Shown in pieces: positions 24,967 through 37,570 of a DNA stretch of 64,000 bases. Source of the DNA: Nemophila menziesii. Lineage: Eukaryota; Streptophyta; Magnoliopsida; Boraginales; Hydrophyllaceae. The position numbers were made by a program, and so were the translations under genes. Numbering within the stretch: the first letter of the stretch is position 1; every line of letters begins with the position of its first letter. The notes under the pieces are model-generated. The model saw only the letters and a program-made list of their open reading frames with translations. It was not told the DNA's origin and did not search any database. The stretch is from the NCBI GenBank assembly GCA_029959085.1, contig JARWIR010000008.1, positions 16,602,001 to 16,666,000 on the forward strand, read 5' to 3'.

Positions 24967-27208
24967 ATGAATACTATCAATGGCTTGTTTGACGAGCCTT
25001 CATTAGTTGTCCAAGACTTTACCCAAGATATCCATGTCAATCCAGTAATTGAAAACATAGTAATGCCTAGTGTTAATGCTGATGAGTTCTTTGTCCAGCC
25101 CGGACAAACCATACCCAGCCCTTTAAGTGAGGATACCTATTGGCAAATTCGAGACACTGAACCACAAAATATGATAATCAATAAGGAAGAATTGGATAGC
25201 ATCAGGGATACGATAAGATCTGAAATACAGTCCATGAAAGAACATTTATACAATGAAATGGAAATGCGAACTAACTTGATGGTTGATTTGGAAAATGAGA
25301 AAGAAAAGAATACGGTACTATCACGGAGGTGCCGTCAACAAGATGACATTCTAAATAGTTACATAAAGCTACATGCATCTATGGTTGTGCAGAAAGAAAA
25401 GAAAACTGAAATTGAAGACATGGTTGGAAGCACAGCTTTCGTATTACAAAACAACAACGCAACAAAAATGCCGCCGAAAACATCTGCAACTTTCAGTGAT
25501 GATTGCAATAGTCAGAGTGTACAAGACTATTTAATCCAGCCCCAAGGTATTATAGGTTTCGATGGACCTGTTGATGAAACAACCGAAGATATGATGGGGA
25601 AAAAAAAAGGGGCATCAGTTGCCGTGGGTTGCGTAACGCCTAAAGTGTTGTTTCGTTGTTTTGGAAATACAGTCCGGCTAGATGAAGCAGTGATTGAGGA
25701 TACTGCATTTCCAGTATCAGGTGGGCACCCAACCTTTGACTTAGGATTTATAACACCTCCGAATAGGGTTGTCGGTCTAGGAGAAAAAGTGAAGAAAAAG
25801 GTTACGTTCGATCTAAATGTGAATCAAACGGTTGCCTTTTACGGTGATCCGCTTGTTGCAGCTCCGCCATCTACCAACGACCACTCTGAAGATGTGCACC
25901 CTTTAATAGGACCATCGGGTGTTGCGGGAACCATTAATGCCCCGCTTATAGAGGGGCCACCGGCTCAACACAACCCCAGCCAAGGTGGAACAGTAGTCAC
26001 TGATGCTACAAGTGAAATACTGGAATGTGAACGCCTTATACGGGAGGGTGTATTAGATGAAGAACACGTCCCTCTATCAGTTGTGTTGGCTAAAAGGAGA
26101 GAGGCACATGAATGGAAAACGCGTAGGGAACGGTCTGTGTTACGTAGTGTGAGGCAGAAGATAACACATCCATCTCCTATTTCCAACATCATAATAGATG
26201 CCCCGCTGCGTGGCGTTGAAAACGTTGTAAGAGATACCATACCAAATGAGGCCCGGGCCGTTCTACTGAAAGTATCTGTTGCGCGTAGAGTGGATGATTT
26301 GATTTTAGGAAAATTGTTTAGTAGTCTGCCAGAATCTACGGTAGTATGGAAATATGAACATATACATGTCAAAGCAATTCATTGCTATGATGTTGCACAC
26401 CAAAGACGTATAAAATGGCAGGTTATGATTTATTAACAATATAATACTAATATTAAAAGTTATCCTAATGGGAATCACTAACTAAAATTCTGCTCCTTTA
26501 GGTTATTGATGCAATTTTACTTTGTTGGAGCTTGGATCGCAAAATCAACAAACCAGCTGTAAGTACCAGTGATCTAGTCGGACGGGTTGCAAACTTGAGA
26601 GCACGGTCAATGGTAAGAATTGATTTTTCTTATAGATACAAATCTTATATTTTTTGATATTGATTATTTCCCTATAGTATTACTACAACAAAGGCAAAGA
26701 TGATCTAGCCAACGAGCATGTTGTTTCCGCATTTACCAAAGTTTTCGATGGTTACCCGGTAGTTGTAATACCGATAATGTCAAAAGTTGGGAACACTACT
26801 TTTTGGAGTTTACTAGTTTATGACACTACGAAAGAGTACGCATTCGAACACTTCAGTTGTTTGAAACCAGAGTACGGACATTTGTGCGCAAAATTGGCTG
26901 AGGCTAATGCAAGGAAGATGTACAACTATATATATGAAAATGTTCTTCAAAGTCTATACCAAGATACGGGTACAACTCAAACTGTTGAATTTGAAAAGTA
27001 CACCAATTCTACCGTAGTTCAAACTAGGTGCACCGTGGAAAACTCAGGGGCCTATATAATGCTTTGTGCAAAGGATGTGTACGAGGGAGTTTCTGTTAGG
27101 GGTGTGTATACCACAGCTGAATTAAAGAAAATGAGGTGTGACATGGTAGAAAAGCTACTACACCACCCGTTTTGCTCGGGCGTGATGACTGAGGCTAGGA
27201 AAGTATGA
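24967..27208 (+). CDS. MULE-encoded Ulp1(C48)-like protein 3, shorter paralogue
   Basis: Three phase-0 exons: 24967-26421, 26502-26612, 26678-27208, giving 698 aa. It corresponds to exons 3-5 of its sisters and lacks their 258-residue N-terminal domain. It starts with a Ser/Pro-containing region, then a coiled coil (about residues 70-130: SIRDTIRSEIQSMKEHLYNE, then NLMVDLENEKEKNTVL), a long linker with an Arg/Lys-rich stretch (KTRRERSVLRSVRQKI), and the Ulp1-like domain. Catalytic positions read Phe564-Trp, Ser582 and Ser645 (NSGAYIM) instead of His, Asp and Cys. The same replacement pattern as the other two suggests their common ancestor was already inactive. The start is the first ATG after the leader acceptor. 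Confidence 0.75.
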
Positions 27209-27530
27209 TAGGCAAACAATGGGGCTTTAGCGATGTTTTAATAGATGTCGTTTTTTGTATGATCAGCTGAAGAAAAGTTCTCTTTATGTTCAACAGTACC
27301 AGCTTTTTGTAATATTTTGACAACAAACCTATATGTACACGTTGTGAACACGTTTATTTTTCTGTCATGAATGACGTTCCTTTTAAAAAATCCGTTACGT
27401 ACTTGTTATCAATAATCTCTAACTATGTGTGTGTGTGTCGAACCAATTCAGACAACGTTGTATAGCCAATAACCTCAAAAGAATTGGACGCGAAAACGTA
27501 CTTACATAAAAAAGGTGGTTAATTACAAAA
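27209..27530. other. 3' flank of MULE gene 3, non-coding
   Basis: Spacer of about 320 bp with a short GT repeat (27428-27438). No gene is visible. Confidence 0.5.
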
Positions 27531-30500
27531 ATCATGGTAACGGGCGTCTACCCGCTTCGTGATCCCGTCTATGTACAACATTATGTTGTTAGCTTACTTG
27601 TACGTTAATATTAGGTAAAAAACTTAATATATAAGGCTTTGTATATAAGGCATTACAGCGTTATATGTTTTTGGTAATTCGATCGCTTTTTTTCTGATCT
27701 GGTTGATCGTGGTAACAATTTTGTACGTTACAAACAAATGGGTATATTTCCAGCGGAAAATATATGTATATGGGCATGCACCCATGTCATATTTATCTAT
27801 TCTACCCGGAATGATCACCCCTTCGATATAGGATTTGTCGAAATACGATCAAACTATCAAATATGGGCATCTACCCAAAACACCTGCATGGGAATCTACC
27901 CAATTGTTAACAAGTTCTATCCATATTTTGTGCATACATACGCTATTGACGACATACTTTTGTTAAAAAGCCCACCTGAACTTAAATTATCCGATCCATG
28001 TTGACATCTAACAATATCCCACCTACGGCCATGTACCCCAATTGTATGGGTACATGCCCAATTGTTACCACAGTCGACCAGCTCATATGAGAAGCCATCA
28101 ACTTGCCCAAAAAATATAGGTATGGGCATGTACCCAATAGACTTCATTATTAACTGCCCATGCGCCACTACATGGGAATCTACCCGCAAATGATTAACCG
28201 TTCGTTATACCAAGTGTTGTAAAAATTGAATTGTATGTTCAACTACCCAACGTCACTATATAGGCATCCATCCACTTTCACCAAGCACCCCTGACGGTAT
28301 ATGTAATCGGTGATATTACCATTATTCGTGGTTATGGGCATCTACGCAATCGTTAGCAAGGCTTGTCCATATTTTTGGCATTATGTAGATACTGACAAAC
28401 AAGTTTCGTGTATATGCCCACATGAACTTAAAGAATATCCGTTCATTATACCAATTGGGCAGAAAAGCATTCGAATTCAATTTGGGCAGATACCCATATC
28501 CTCCGTACTGGGCTCTACCCAATGGTATAGGTAGTCTACCGAATTACGGTATATATTGACATGGGCGACTACATGAAAAATATATGTATATGGGCATGCA
28601 CCCATGTCACTATTATCTAGTCTACCCCGGAATGATTAACCGTTCGATATAGGATTTGCCGAAAAACGATCACCTATCAAATACGGTCATCTACCCAAAA
28701 CACCTACATGGGGATCTACCCAACTGCTTTAACGACCAATGACGCTGTGCATAAGTAGTTGGATTAACTTTATTCTTTGTCATGGGCATCTACCCAATTG
28801 TTAACAAGTTCTATCCATATTTTGTGCATAGTTAAGCTACTGACTACATACTTCTGTTAAAAAGCCCAAATAAACTTAAATTATCCATTCCATATAGACA
28901 TCTAACAATCTCCCACTTACGCCCATGTACCCCAATTGTATGGGTATCTACCCAATTGTTACCACAGTCGACCCGGGGGAAAATATATGTATATGGGCAT
29001 GCACCCATGTCACTATTATCTAGTCTACCCCGGAATGATTAACCGTTCGATATAGGATCTGTCGAAAAACGATCACCTATCAAATACGGTCATCTACCCA
29101 AAACACCTACATGGGGATCTACCCAACTGCTTTAACGACCAATGACGTTGTGCATAAGTAGTTGGATTAACTTTATTCTTTGTTATGGGCATCTACCCAA
29201 TTGTTAACAAGTTCTATCCATATTTTGTGCATAGTTAAGCTACTGACTACATACTTCTGTTAAAAAGCCCAAATAAACTTAAATTATCCGTTCCACATAG
29301 ACATCTAACAATCTCCCACTTACGCCCACGTACCCCAATGGTATGGGTATCTACCCAATTGTTATCACAGTCGTCCCGGGGGAAAATATATGTATATGGG
29401 CATGCACCCATGTCACTATTATCTAGTCTACCCCGGAACGATTAACCGTTCGATATAGGATTTGTCGAAAAACGATCACCTATCAAATACGGTCATCTAC
29501 CCAAAACACCTACATGGTGATCTACCCAACTGCTTTAACGACCAATGACGCTGTGCATAAGTAGTTGGATTAACTTTATTCTTTGTTATGGGCATCTGCC
29601 CAATTGTTAACAAGTCCTATCCATATTTTGTGCATAGTTAAGCTACTGACTACATACTTCTGTTAAAAAGCCCAAATAAATTTAAATTATCCGTTCCATA
29701 TATACATCTAACAATCTCCCACTTACGCCCATGTACCCCAATTTTATGGGTATCTACCCAAATGTTACCACAGTCGACCCGCTCAATATGAGAAGCCGTC
29801 AAATTACCAAAAAAATATAGGTATGGGCATGTACCCAATAGACTTCGTTATTATCTGCCCATAAGCCACTACATGGGAATCTACCCGCAAAGGATTAACC
29901 GTTCGTTATACCAAATGTTGTAAAATTGAATTGTATGTTCAACTACCCAACGTCACTATATAGGCATCAATCCACTTTCACCAAGCGCCCCTGACGGTAT
30001 ATGTACTCCGTGATATTACCATTATTCGCGGTTATGGGCATGTACGCAACCGTTAGCAAGGTCTATCCATATTTTTGGCATTATGTAGATACTGACAAAC
30101 AAGTTTCGTGAATATGCCCACATGAACTTAAAGAATATCCGTTCATTATACCAATTGGGCGGGAAGCATTAGAATTTAATTTGGGCAGACACCCCTATCC
30201 TCCGTACTGGGATCTACCCAATGGTATAGGTAGTCTATCAAATTACGGTATATATTGACATGGGCGGCTACCGAAGAGTAACAGGGTACGGCCATATTGT
30301 TATCATTTCGTAGGTAATGATATCATAAGTGATTTAAGAAACAACGGTGAACAAAATGACTACCCGTTCGTTATAGCAATTGGTGAAATTCTAATTCAAC
30401 TTCAATGAGTGTATCGGGCGAGTATTAGTCGTACCTATCCTCAAGTAACATGAGCTGTTTGGCGATCTACCCAATTGACAATACGGGTCCACCTGATTGT

Positions 30501-30840
30501 GCAGTTAATAAGTTGAATCACCGAAAAATAAATTGATATGGGCATCTACCCAACGTAAGTGTATATTCAGCTATCCGCTTTCACCAAGCACACCTGACGA
30601 TATATGAAACCCGTTGTATTTAACAATTTTTTTGGGTATGGGCATCCACACAATTGTTAACAAGGTATATCCATATTGTGGGCATTATGTGGATACTGGC
30701 AAAACGACTGCCGTGGATACGTCCACATGAACTTAAAGAATATCCGATTATTATAGCAATTGGGCGAAAAGCATTATACTTTAATTTGGGCATTTACCCG
30801 AATTCCCCGTATGGGGTTCTTCACACCGCCAGTCACGTAT
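27530..30840. repeat. Palindrome array C downstream of gene 3
   Basis: Dense TGGGCATCTACCCA-type sites, for example 27864-27877 (exact), TGGGCATGCACCCA near 27773, TGGGTACATGCCCA near 28046, and TGGGTATCTACCCA near 28945. The arrangement repeats at a larger scale: 28080-28560 recurs at about 29785-30280. No protein-coding gene is supported. Confidence 0.85.
28577..29785 (+). repeat. Three tandem copies of a 403-bp unit
   Basis: Units start with AAAATATATGTATATGGGCA at 28577, 28980 and 29383, a constant spacing of 403 bp. Each contains a TGGGCATGCACCCA site, a TGGGCATCTACCCA or close site, and the spacer TTAACAAGTTCTATCCATAT. A diverged fourth relative lies at about 27757-28075. Near-identity suggests recent unequal exchange. 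Confidence 0.9.
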
Positions 30841-31205
30841 AAAACTGACAATACGACTTATAAAAGCATCACAATCCTTTCAATTGTGCAGTAAAACTTA
30901 ATATTATATGTTTCAGTATACTTTATGTGTCGGCACGCTATACACATCACCCATGTATATTTGTACGTATGTCGCATGTCAATATGGGTCAACGAAATGG
31001 CATGTCTTTGTTTGATATCATGATTCAAAAGTATAGGGAAAAGAAAAAAAAACGACGTTTATAAAATATACAATATCTGGGGCTTGATAAGGTCATCTAG
31101 TAAAGTAAGACGCGAAAAAACTTTCTCGTACTTAGTTGAATAGCCATAAAGTAGATAGAAAGTGATATTGAATCTACACCTTACCCGATGCAGCAAAAGG
31201 TATAT
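30840..31205 (+). repeat. Orphan copy of the gene 2 promoter-like block
   Basis: Matches 16830-17220 in order and orientation: CTTATAAAAGCATCACAATC, then GGTCATCTAGTAAAGTAAGA, then CCGATGCAGCAAAAGG. No paralogous gene follows it; the next gene is the RNase H1-like gene on the opposite strand. It is probably left from a duplicated and lost gene copy (inference). Confidence 0.8.
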
Positions 31206-31729
31206 TGAAGGCGTTCACAACATGTATCCGAGTTTATTCACAATCCCACTAATATGTGCATGTAGAAATTCAAAAGGTATACCCTTTAAACTAATCTTGA
31301 TGCATATACGCCTTCGAACGTAATATCCCAAGCAAAATAATAGAGTTGTAAAAAACATAAATCGGATAATGACAAAATAAAAGCGCTTAATCCCGTATTG
31401 TTGGACAATTTAATTGTTTCTGAACAAAACCCAGATAATGAATAGTCAACACAAAACACTACTGTTATGATGCCTCAAAAAGAACTACATACAAGTGTTT
31501 GTTCCTATTACAAATGTTCACATAATACTACATTTTTAATTACTTTACGAGATGATTAGGATTCACGGGTCAACGATGTGAATGGCTGTGTTTTAATTCG
31601 TAAGTTTTACTGTGAGCCATTACAAAAAACACTTCATGTATCATCCAGCTTGTACTCTTCCAACTGGAAAAAGCAATATAGAAGTTGTCAGCAGGTTTAA
31701 TGTATACGAATAGCATAAATGAACGACGA
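31206..31729. other. Spacer 3' of the RNase H1-like gene, non-coding
   Basis: No open gene, no palindrome sites and no clear similarity to the sister genes were seen. Confidence 0.4.
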
Positions 31730-33245
31730 CTAACCTTTTAGATCAACGCCTAGATTAGCCTGATCAATGGCTTCACCGTTAAAAGCCTGAACAAAGGATG
31801 CAATTCATGATATCAATATGTAACAACAAGATTACTCTTTTGGCTTATTAGATTATCAACAGATCCGTAATACGATAAAACATAATGACAAATAAAAAAA
31901 TGCCAATGGGAAAAAATCCAAAAGTGGTATATACCTGTCTGATATGACGGATACGGAAGGATAAAAAGTTCTCCTTCAGCTCCTTGACCACATTCGACAA
32001 CTCCACCATGACACGGTTTTTCTTTTTCCACTCTCCACTAGTCTGGTTAGAAGAGAACAGTTAAATACATAATTAATAGTAAAAAAACGGGATATACATT
32101 ATAAACTAAGAGGGCTACACTCTACAACCTGCCTGCAGACAAGTTCACAGTGCCCTTGCATGTATATATGTTCAAATCCTTCCTGGAGAGCATATTTCAA
32201 CCCGAGAATGAGTCCTCGATAATGTGCAACATTGTTGGTTGCAACCCCTACACCTTCGCGGATTCGGAAAACCTGTCAAGAGGGAACGCAATTTTTTGAA
32301 ACTAGAAGAGATAACATGTAAGATATTATTGCTGCATATATGCTACCTTATTACTACCATCAACCCGTAACACAGCTCCCGCCCCGGATTCTCCAGGGTT
32401 ACCTTTTGAAACACCAGCGAACTCGATAATACACGATTTCTGAAAAACATGTTAGGTTACTCATTAAAAGAACAAACGATTGAAGACGAGATGAACAATT
32501 ATTTGGAGGGTGTAAGATTGGCTTCGCGGTCAGTAAATTAGAAGCAAGCCTACTTAACACAACAAGAAATGATACAATTATGGGAAACCGATAACCCGGC
32601 ATATCCTTGGTGAACTGTGGATATAAGATTAACGTATATCTTACACAAAAATAATGAACGTCACGGAAGTTATCTGCTGAAACCGACTTATCAACCGCTT
32701 CTGCTGCAGGATAGACCTGGTAGGAAAACAACTTTACAATTTAAATTTTGTGTATATACGCAATAAACACGGAAAACCCTAAACCCTACTGCTAGTGTAT
32801 ATGCGCAATTAACACGGAAAACGCTAAACCCTGAACACTTAATATTACCTCTTGACCAAAAACCGCATTTAGGACATCACCCTCCCCAATATTCAAACAA
32901 TATGTTGGGTTTTTTAGACCTTTCGCTGTGAGATATTCCTCTGCCACTTTTGATAAATCCTTTCCTTTGAATACCCTCATAAAAGGATCATTCCCCTGGA
33001 AAAAATAAATTATACTCCTTGAGTAACTAATATACGCCCAAAATTACTGCAAAATGGTGGGTTGAATTGATATGGACTGCAGTATATTGATAAACATTGT
33101 GTAACAACAGAACAACAAAAAACATTACAAAGGTAGAAATGCTTACGGAAGATTTAAGCAAAGCTTGGAGATCACTTAAGTTTTTGTAAACCCCAACCAT
33201 ATCTCCTTTCTGTACGACGTAAAATGCGCCACTATCTCCAGTCAT
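31730..33245 (-). CDS. RNase H1-like protein with all four DEDD catalytic residues replaced
   Basis: Seven phase-0 exons on the minus strand: 33245-33147, 32995-32849, 32716-32645, 32439-32347, 32272-32129, 32042-31935 and 31786-31730, giving 239 aa. The N-terminus is a hybrid-binding (viroplasmin-like) domain (FYVVQKGDMVGVYKNLSDLQ; MRVFKGKDLSKVAEEYL). Residues 107-239 are an RNase H domain of the plant type (KGNPGESGAGAVLR; ATNNVAHYRGLILGLKYAL; EAIDQANLGV). The catalytic acids are gone: the first Asp is Ala114 (IEFAGVSKG), the Glu is His154 (NNVAHYR), the second Asp is His178 (MQGHCELV) and the last Asp is Ile228 (GEAIDQAN). Every splice border is consensus and no stop interrupts it, so the protein is likely made and may bind RNA:DNA hybrids without cutting them (inference). 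It was presumably captured from a host gene. Confidence 0.85.
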
Positions 33246-34080
33246 TTTATCAGACACCTTATCTGCATTTTGTAGTTGGTGTTACTGTTGTTGAATAGTA
33301 TTATGTGCTATAATTTGTGGGTGCAGGGGCGGACGTTGGGGTGTAGATGTAAAGTAACTGAATTTAAAAACATGTGAATCGGAATTATAAAATTAGGGGA
33401 TGATACCTGCGTGATGTGATGATATCGCGGGGGGATGTTGGCGGCTTCAACAGTTGATCTTGTAAGGGTGAATGACAGCGGAGGTGTTGGTTTGCTATCT
33501 TGTTGATGTGGTTGTAAATGGGATTGTGTTTGGAACACACCATTAACAAATGAGATACAAATTGAGAAATATCCTGATGTTGTTAGTTGTATTTATAGAA
33601 AGACGGAATGTAGATGGGGAGAGCATGATTTAACCGAACCCTAGAAAACGATGTAGTATTGGTCAAAAGGATCCAACAAGTATGACACTTTGACCAAGGC
33701 AGACCTTAACCATCGGGTTACGTTACGAGTTATCATGTATATCCTTTTTACTTACATATTATCCAAGCTATGTTTTCAGAACAAAGAAACGATTAAAATT
33801 ACGAATGTAGTCAGCAACTACCATTGAATTAAGTTCGGGGGTCATGAAGTCTATGATGATCTATACGACTAATACACAAAGCGAGTGCTAAAACACCAAC
33901 CGCTTGGTATACGTGTAGATGCGAACTATATTGAGATTTGTAGGTCGAAAAGCACTGTATTACGGCAATATAATAGGGGTTACACATGTTCGACGGGATA
34001 TGTTAGACACCAAACCGGGTTTTTGGAAACCAGATGTGTATAATGCCCCATAATATAAAAATTACGCCTTCTGAATTCGA
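33246..34080 (-). promoter_or_regulatory. 5' region of the RNase H1-like gene
   Basis: Upstream of the start codon. A minus-strand stretch at about 33550-33415, with donor-like CGCAG|GTATCA, could be a leader exon, but its frames do not join the main coding frame through the nearest acceptors. I therefore place the start at 33245. No promoter motif is certain. Palindrome sites resume only at its far edge, after about 34090. Confidence 0.35.
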
Positions 34081-34089
34081 AATGTATGA

Positions 34090-37000
34090 GCTATTTACGA
34101 TTGTGTAGATGCCCATAACAAAGTATAATGTAAATCCACGTATTACATTTACCGGCAGGGGCGCTTGCCGAAAGTTGATAAAGGCCTGTGTAGTGACGTT
34201 GGGGATATGCCCATACCATTCCTTTTACATATTTTGCGCTTTAGATAGATGCCCATGAGTCAGAATAAAGTTAATTCAACTTCTTATTCATACCGTCTTC
34301 GGCGGATAAAGCAATGGGGTGAATTCACGTGAAGTAGTTTTGGGGTAGATGCCAATATTGAATAGTCGATCATTTTTCGACAAATTCTATATCGAAGGGG
34401 TAGTCATTTTGTGTAGATTATAATATAGTGACATGGGTACAGGCCCATACCATAATTTTTTCCATTGAAAATATACACATTTGTTTGAAATGTACACAAA
34501 TGTTACCACGAGCAACCACATCAGATTAGAAGCCATCGAATCGCCAAAAAAATTTACGTATGGGCATATGCCCAAGAGACTACATTATTATCTACCCCGC
34601 AGCCACTATATGGGAATCTACCAGCGACGATTAACCGTTTTGTTATATCAATTGTTGTAAAAGGAACGGTATGGGCATGTACCCAACGTCACTATACAGG
34701 ATTATGTAGATACGCCCACTTTCGTAAATACGCCCGCATGACCTCTCGTAAATACGCCCACATAAACTTAAAGAATATCCGTTCATTATACCAATTGGGC
34801 GGGAAGCATTAGACTTTAATTTAGGCAGTTACCCAAATCCTCCGTACTTGGATCTCCCACTTGGTATAAGTAGTCAATCGAATTAACCTATATATTGATA
34901 TGGGCATCTACCAAAGATTAACACAGTACAGTCATATTTGATATCAGTCTGTATATACTGATCGCGAAATTTATTCAATAAGCAAAGATAAACAAAATGC
35001 CTCCCAGTTCGTTAAACCAATTGGTGAAAGTCTAATGCAACTTCGACGTTCGTATTGGGCGAGTATTAGTCGTACCTATCATCAAGTAACATGAGCTGTT
35101 CGGCCATCTACACAATTGATAATATGGTCCACCTGATTGTATAGGTAACAAGTCGAATCACCGAAAAATATATTGACATGGGCGTGCACACATATCACTA
35201 TTTCGTATTCGTAAACGCAAAAATTACTCGTTCGATATAGAAATTGTCGAACTTTAACGAGTCTTTAATTTGGGCATCTACCAGACATCAACATGTGGGC
35301 ATCTACCCAACTGCTATATTAGCCAACGCCGGGTACGCATAATTAGTTGTATTAACATTTTTTTTTGTTACGGGTATCTATCCAATTGTTATCAAGGTCT
35401 ATCCTTAATTTGTGCATAGTGTAGATATTGAATACATACTTTTGTTAAAACGCCGACTTCAACTTAGACATTACCCGTTCATTGTACCAATTGGTGTACA
35501 ACAAATTAGCCTTCCATATGGACATCTATCCATCCCCTACGTATGGCCATGTACCCAATAGTTACCACGATCAACCAAATAAGATTAGAAGACATCAAAT
35601 TAAATAAAAAACTGGATATGGGCACGTACCCAATGGGCTATATTATTATCTACTCGGAAGCCACAATATGAGAATCTACCCGCAAACGATTTCCCGTTCG
35701 TTATATCAATTGTTGTAAAAGGAATGGTATGGGCATCTACCCAACGTCAATGTATAGGCATCTGTCCACTCTCTCCCAGCACCCCTGAAGGTATATGAAA
35801 TCTGTGGTGTTCACATTATTCTTTGTTATGGCCATCTACACAATCGTTAACAAGGTTTGTCCATACTGTGGGCATTATGTAGATACTGACAACCGACCTT
35901 CGTGCATACGCCCACATGTACTCAAAGAAAATCCGTTCATTATTGCAATTGGGCGAAAAGCATTAGACTTTAATTTGGGCATTTACCCAAAAACCTCCGT
36001 ACGGGGGTCTACCCAATGGTATAGGTCGTCTATAGAATCACCCCACATATTGATATGGGAATCTACAGAAGTATAACACAGCACAGCCACATTGCTATAA
36101 CTCGGTAGACAATGATACCAAACTTCCTTAAATAAGCAAAGATGAACTTAAGGACTAGCCGCTCGTCATAGCAATTGGTGAAAAACGCATTAGTCTTCCA
36201 TATGGCTATCTACCCAATTGTTATCGGATTGCACCTATAACAAACGGCTGATTGGGTATCCATCCAAACACTGTTCATAACTACCGTAAGGTGAAAAACT
36301 GAAAAATCGAATTATACAGTTTGCCTGTCTGGGCATGTATTATTGATAGTACTGGCGGTCCTTTAAACTTACCCCCGTCGTATCAACCTGTACTATCTAC
36401 TTGGTTTTTCGGAACGTTTGTAGATGGTAGGTATAACAGTAAACGGTGAACACATCGAGTTCAATCCCCCCAAACTGGACCATATTTGGTCGTACCAACA
36501 TGCCGTTAAAACATGCAGATGTTGTACATTATACAATTCATTGCACTGGAGGTCTACCCAATAGGTTCTGCATGTTACGCAACGCCCATATTAATATATA
36601 GATCTATACCCAATATGAGTTTTTAAATACTAGCGGGAAAATGTTTTATTGTGATGATGTATCGTACGTAATGTCACCCCTAATTCATTTTGAAACCACA
36701 AACATACAAGTGAAATGAATATGCATGAAAAAAGAGGGGGGATATCTCACGGGATAGTGAACACGTACGCTTCGGGTAATCTAAAATGGACAGACAATGG
36801 TAATATAACCAAATATATATACCCGATATCTATATAGGTGAACGCAAAGGCGTACACGTATCCGATTAAAAAAAAAAAAAAACGGCTAAATGGGTATACA
36901 TCCAAACATCTTTCAAACCTACTATACGGGGGAACACAAAATCCAAATTATGCAATACGAGCCGGTGTGGTAATCTACAAAATATATTCTAATGAAATAA

Positions 37001-37380
37001 TACCCAAGCTGATACATGTTAGCCATGAGGTGTAATTTAATGCATACAACAAAACACCTTTTTGGACGGTGGGACATTCGGCGCACATTGGGCATGTACC
37101 CAAAAAATTTAAACATGGGACCCTGCCCAAAAATGGTTATGAGTGGGCATCTACCCAAAAAAAGTTGCATTTAAGTCCCGAGGCGAATAATAATGTATAC
37201 ACCACAATCCACTAGGAGTCATCCATCACATAGTGTGCATGTTCACAATAAGCTATCAATGGGTATGTGTCCTAGAATCAATGTTTGATCTGGGCATATG
37301 TCCGTGGTTTGTCGGACGGGTAGATGCCCGTTCAAGATTCAGCGTTGGAAATGTGGAGTCCATATGGGCTACACATAAAC
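34090..37380. repeat. Palindrome array D between RNase H1-like gene and transposase
   Basis: Sites include TGGGCATATGCCCA near 34561, TGGGCATGTACCCA near 34671, TGGGCATCTACCCA near 35302 and exactly at 35730-35743, and again near 37089 and 37146. The section at 34100-34350 is in inverted orientation (GTAGATGCCCATAAC-type), while 34560-36240 is direct and collinear with array A (for example TTCATTATACCAATTGGGCG). From 36240 to 37380 sites thin out. No gene is present. Confidence 0.85.
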
Positions 37381-37570
37381 AAAAAACACTTTACTTTCAA
37401 ACGCACACCTGTTGATATTATCTTAAACAAATTAGACTACCAAAGATCAAAAAATAGCTAGTTCGAACCTCAAAAAAACAATCACAAGTTATGCAAAAAA
37501 AGATTCGTTCATACAGCCTGTTCGAATGGATAACAAAAGTTACACTTAAATGTTTGAGGAATAACCAATA

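Noticed and set aside
32770..32835. AAACCCTAAACCCT, telomere-like repeats
   Set aside because: Only two or three degenerate units inside an intron of the RNase H1-like gene; such teloboxes are common in plants.
13310..37380. Regular short repeats that might suggest a CRISPR array
   Set aside because: Spacing is irregular, the repeats are palindromic sites inside longer related blocks, and the host is a plant.
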